A DNA stretch of 64,000 nucleotides from Spodoptera frugiperda (lineage: Eukaryota > Arthropoda > Insecta > Lepidoptera > Noctuidae): contig NC_064231.1 in assembly GCF_023101765.2 (NCBI RefSeq), positions 806,001-870,000 on the forward strand, read 5' to 3'. The notes under the pieces are model-generated. The model saw only the letters and a program-made list of their open reading frames with translations. It was not told where the DNA came from and made no database searches. Made by a program: the position numbers and the translations under genes. This document shows positions 60,301 to 64,000 of the stretch, piece by piece (the first letter of the stretch is position 1; each line of letters begins with the position of its first letter).

Positions 60301-63300
60301 AGATTTTTGTTAAACATTCGCAAAACAAGACATTGTTGTAATAATTACACGGTCGATTAGAATTCATAGAGCGTACGCATAATTAAGTGGCAGTCAGCGG
60401 CGCTATTTGATTGCACATTAGCAAGCTAACTCGATGCCAAGTCACGACTAATGGTACAACAACACTCTCATCTAATGGACTCAGTGCTACACACAGCGCA
60501 GTACCATCTAAGGGAAATAACGGCCTTGCAAATGTTACTCAAAGATTAAAGTAAATGCTGAATCTAAATCACCGCATTCAGTATCTATTTTAAAAGTTTC
60601 CAACGTTTAAAAAGTTAATTGCATTGTTGGCGACATTCCATTTTACTCGATAATGTGGAAATGCACAAACGCTGTTATCTAACGGTTTTTATTCGATTCC
60701 CTCGCTCTACACCTGCCCTTACTATTCATTTTCTTTGTTTGTTTTCGTGAAAATTTTGCTCTTATGTCCTTTCATACAAATATGTTTTGTACTCGTTTAG
60801 AAGAACAAGTGGGTTCAGGTATACACAAATTCATGTTACCTATTCCGAGACAGTGAATACTGTATTCTTTGCAAATTAAATTACATTTATAAAGGTAGTT
60901 TTCTTACATAACATTGTTCTTTCGCCTCAGAACACGTTTTGTAATAAACATAAATACTGGAGTGTTTCTCCCCATCAAAATATGATTCCTGTGTCTGCTT
61001 ATATGTATTACCTTCCTCAGCGCTTTACCTGGAATATGTTTATAATCCAGGAAATGTATTTCCCGAGCTCCAGTCTACGACTACGTTGATAGTTCATAAG
61101 CGAAAAAGAGATATCCTTGAATTCTTAGTGTTCCGCAATATTTACTTTTATGATGCCTTATGCCAACTGAAAACAGCTCAGGTTTACACTTAACATTGCT
61201 AGTTTCACAAATGAAATAGTTATTTTTAAACTCAGAAACTGTTTAAAGATTGGTATTTGTAAATGAGCTACGAACAAAGAGAGAAACAAGAATACAAATA
61301 ACTGAACTTGGTGAATTGATAGAATTTTAGAACTCCATTGGAAGCGCGGCATTGTGCACGTCGTTTTCTTGATTGGATTTTATCTCCTTCTTATTTAGAT
61401 CGTCAGTCTCCTCAAAGGTCGCACTGTCATTAATCGCTTTATAAGAGAGGAAGTGCAAAGTGGAGCGTACAAGCAAGCTGTGGCACCCGTGTCCCGCGCA
61501 CCCCGCACCACCTCGGGCTTGAATTCATTATTGTCCTCCAAGTGAGGATGCGCTTCAAAGAAACTGCTGACTTCCACTCTATGTCGACCCGAGAGAGGGT
61601 TCAACGGTTTATTGCGCTTTCGGAAACTTCATTTATTGATATCGAAGTTACCTAAGTCTTTCTGTTATTCATTATTAGTTTTCCACATGTAAAACTGCAA
61701 ATTCTCTTGCTACTAATTCCCACTAATTCGTTCACTTTGTGGATGTTACACAGTTTATCATTTGCGCAACACTTCTGTACTCTTCCAGGAACTTAATTAT
61801 AAAGTATAATTCATTCAAGCATGCAGCGACATAGCCACAAGATTTATTAATGCAAAACCGTGGTACATTAGTTTTAAGAATCTGATATTTTATTAATAAG
61901 ATGAGACTGACTGCGCCGAGACTTTAATTAAAATTCGTCCATCCACAACTAGCTCTAGGTAAGTACATACGACTCTGAATTTATGAGAGAGTAACACTTG
62001 ACTGTGCTCAAGATGATTTAGTAAAATTATACTGGAAGCCAGCTGTTTCTACAACATTGGTAGGTAAGTTAGTGGGAAGATAGGACACAGAACTTAAGTG
62101 TGGGCTTTCTTTACACAAATAAATTGACAGTGTATCATGTAGAGATACAACTGAATATTTCCTAAGTTAAATGTAATAAGTAAAAATATTATTGTCCCAA
62201 CCGCAAGAAGTCATCCCCGCGTCTGACGGTTGCCCATCTTGGCACCAGCCGGACACTTGAGACGCTCTGGCTGCCGCCCAACGCGCTTTATCTTAATGCA
62301 CTCGTCTGTCCTCTCCCTTCACTATGTCCATAACTCGCTTTTCTACTCCACAATTGTTTCACCAACTAAGACGTGTCGCATCGTTAACGCGGAATTTGAT
62401 ACGACCGCTCTCCCTTATAACGAGTCGCGCCCAGGCGCCACACTACAACTAAATAATGTACCTAATTTTAGAAATCCTTCTAGTTTTATTACTTCTAGCG
62501 AAACTTGTGATGGAAAACCGCAATATGCGCGCATTGGCGACGAGAACTGGAATTTAATTCGGGTGTTTCTTCTCTCAGGGAGTGACGGCTTGTGACATGG
62601 TGCGACGTCCACCCAACGATTCCACCACATTTTATGTAACTGAGAAAGGATTTTATTGTGTCCTAGACATTCCTTGCTAACCACATTTTAGCTTTGTTTA
62701 TACTTAGGTATAAGAATTTCACATTTCACATACGTGTATATAAAACTAGGCACAAAAGTATCTAGGTAGTACTTTGTTAGGTGTCTGTATTAATTTAAAT
62801 TTTATGTTGATTTAATGTCACAGATAGCTGATATTTTCAGAATTTAGTTTCTCACAAAAGTTCATTAAATGTTTACCCATCTATATAGGTACAAAGACAC
62901 ATTTTTGTACAATGTACTAGAATTTCTTCTTACGACTTTATTTTTAAGTCTAGACACTTTCGAGTATCTATTCTCTTCCAACACCTTAGTCTTAGCTCCA
63001 TCGTTGAACAATTTTCCATAAATGTGTGAACAAAGATCGATCACATCGCTGCTCCCGAAGAATTCTTTTAGCTGAAAACTTAAAACTAAAGTTTCTCGAG
63101 AGGAAACATCTGTCGTCTTTTCAACTCGGATTCATTGAACACAACGCTTCAAATTGTTAACAATTACCTTCGTTTAATGAAATCTCGCTTTCTGCTCGCG
63201 ACAATAAATATGTTGTCCAAATATAAATCTTATTGTTATTTTATTTAAAAGACTATTTGCTTTGCTGTTAACATCTTATTGGTGATTTTCTTACCGAAAT

Positions 63301-64000
63301 ATTCTTAAATTACTTTTGCTCTCATCGTATCTTTATACCAATTATTATCGTAAAATGCTATGATTATATTCTAACTGGGAGTAGCTAAAGTACGAAATAA
63401 TTATACTACACAATGTAAAACAAGCACTGAATCTCATAATCATACTTGTAACAAATACCTATATCATAAACCTGATACAGTTCTACCAAAACTGAGTATA
63501 GTCAGTAGGTAGTAACATAAATTATAACATTCCCAACTTCTGTACGTTCTCCGACTATCCATAAATTATGTCATGTTAACTGTTAATGATACCATATCTT
63601 GCATGTGTTCTAGGTCACAGCTTAGCACTAAACATGAGCTCTAGTAGCGATTAGTGCGGTGTGTATCATGGGTGATGTCAGCTGTTTGCCCATTATTCGA
63701 ATAGTACGTGACACTAAACCATTGCATAGTTACTCTATCTATACCTACCTACGTTACATTAACGGCCATAGCACAGTTCTGTTCATCGCTGAAATCTTTA
63801 AGTGGATACAGACACATTCATATAAAATTCTCATAAATCAACCACAGCCATTAATCTTATTCAGCTGCGTTTTCATATCATGACTCTTTAATATATTCGA
63901 TATTGTTTTATCTTATTTTTAAAAGAAAAATTGTCTTAATGTAATGTAATGTCTCTAGAATAAATCAAATTGTCTATTTATACCACACCCTTTGAATCTT
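57399..64000. other. 6.6-kb gene-poor region to the window end
   Basis: No supported exon or RNA gene. Open frames such as 59840-60115 minus, 61395-61604 minus and 62230-62595 plus lack recognisable domains, splice context or codon consistency. Two moderately GC-rich patches (about 61440-61600 and 62205-62450) stand out from the AT-rich surroundings. I recognise no repeat family here that occurs elsewhere in the window. Confidence 0.45.

Noticed and set aside
1..64000. CRISPR arrays, bacterial operons or prophage
   Set aside because: The window is clearly a eukaryotic spliced genome; no regularly spaced identical repeats occur.

Overview
This is a eukaryotic, AT-rich window with spliced genes and consensus GT-AG introns. 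It carries many short interspersed repeats whose sequence types I associate with moths and butterflies, and the tRNA-derived SINE type resembles noctuid moths. RR-2 cuticle protein genes, insect-type ribosomal proteins and a stomatin/band-7 cluster also fit a lepidopteran. The species itself is an inference. I joined exons by hand from reading frames, splice sites and family similarity. No search or transcript data were used.

Layout. 0.3-5.5 kb, minus strand: a five-exon RR-2 cuticle protein gene. 5.6-17.9 kb: no convincing gene, but many degraded transposon pieces, SINEs and MITEs. 17.9-32.7 kb, plus strand: three tandem stomatin-like (band 7/SPFH) genes, A, B and C, with the same core exon pattern of 156, 98, 162 and 166 nt. 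Gene A is conserved and has alternative 5' exons; B and C are much more diverged. 32.8-34.7 kb, minus strand: a second RR-2 cuticle gene, tail-to-tail with gene C across only about 150 bp. Its last intron hides an antisense fragment of a SUEL-type (rhamnose/galactose-binding lectin) domain. 36.2-39.3 kb, plus strand: a six-exon gene for a 617-residue protein I do not recognise. 40.2-41.0 kb, minus strand: intronless mitochondrial ribosomal protein uL29m (mRpL47), convergent with the previous gene. 41-56.6 kb and 57.4-64 kb: gene-poor DNA with isolated GC-rich islands, a 1.4-kb interspersed element and no supported exon. 56.7-57.4 kb, plus strand: an intronless ribosomal protein eL13 (RpL13) gene with an unusual N-terminal insertion, possibly an intact retrocopy.

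Function. The two cuticle proteins are secreted chitin-binding exoskeleton components. The stomatin-like proteins would be hairpin-anchored inner-leaflet membrane scaffolds. mRpL47 and RpL13 serve mitochondrial and cytosolic translation. These sets look like chance neighbours, apart from the stomatin tandem array and perhaps the two cuticle genes. The most interesting items are the diverging stomatin array, the alternative gene A starts, the buried SUEL exon, the altered RpL13 copy and a matched pair of MITEs, one of them inside the unrecognised gene.
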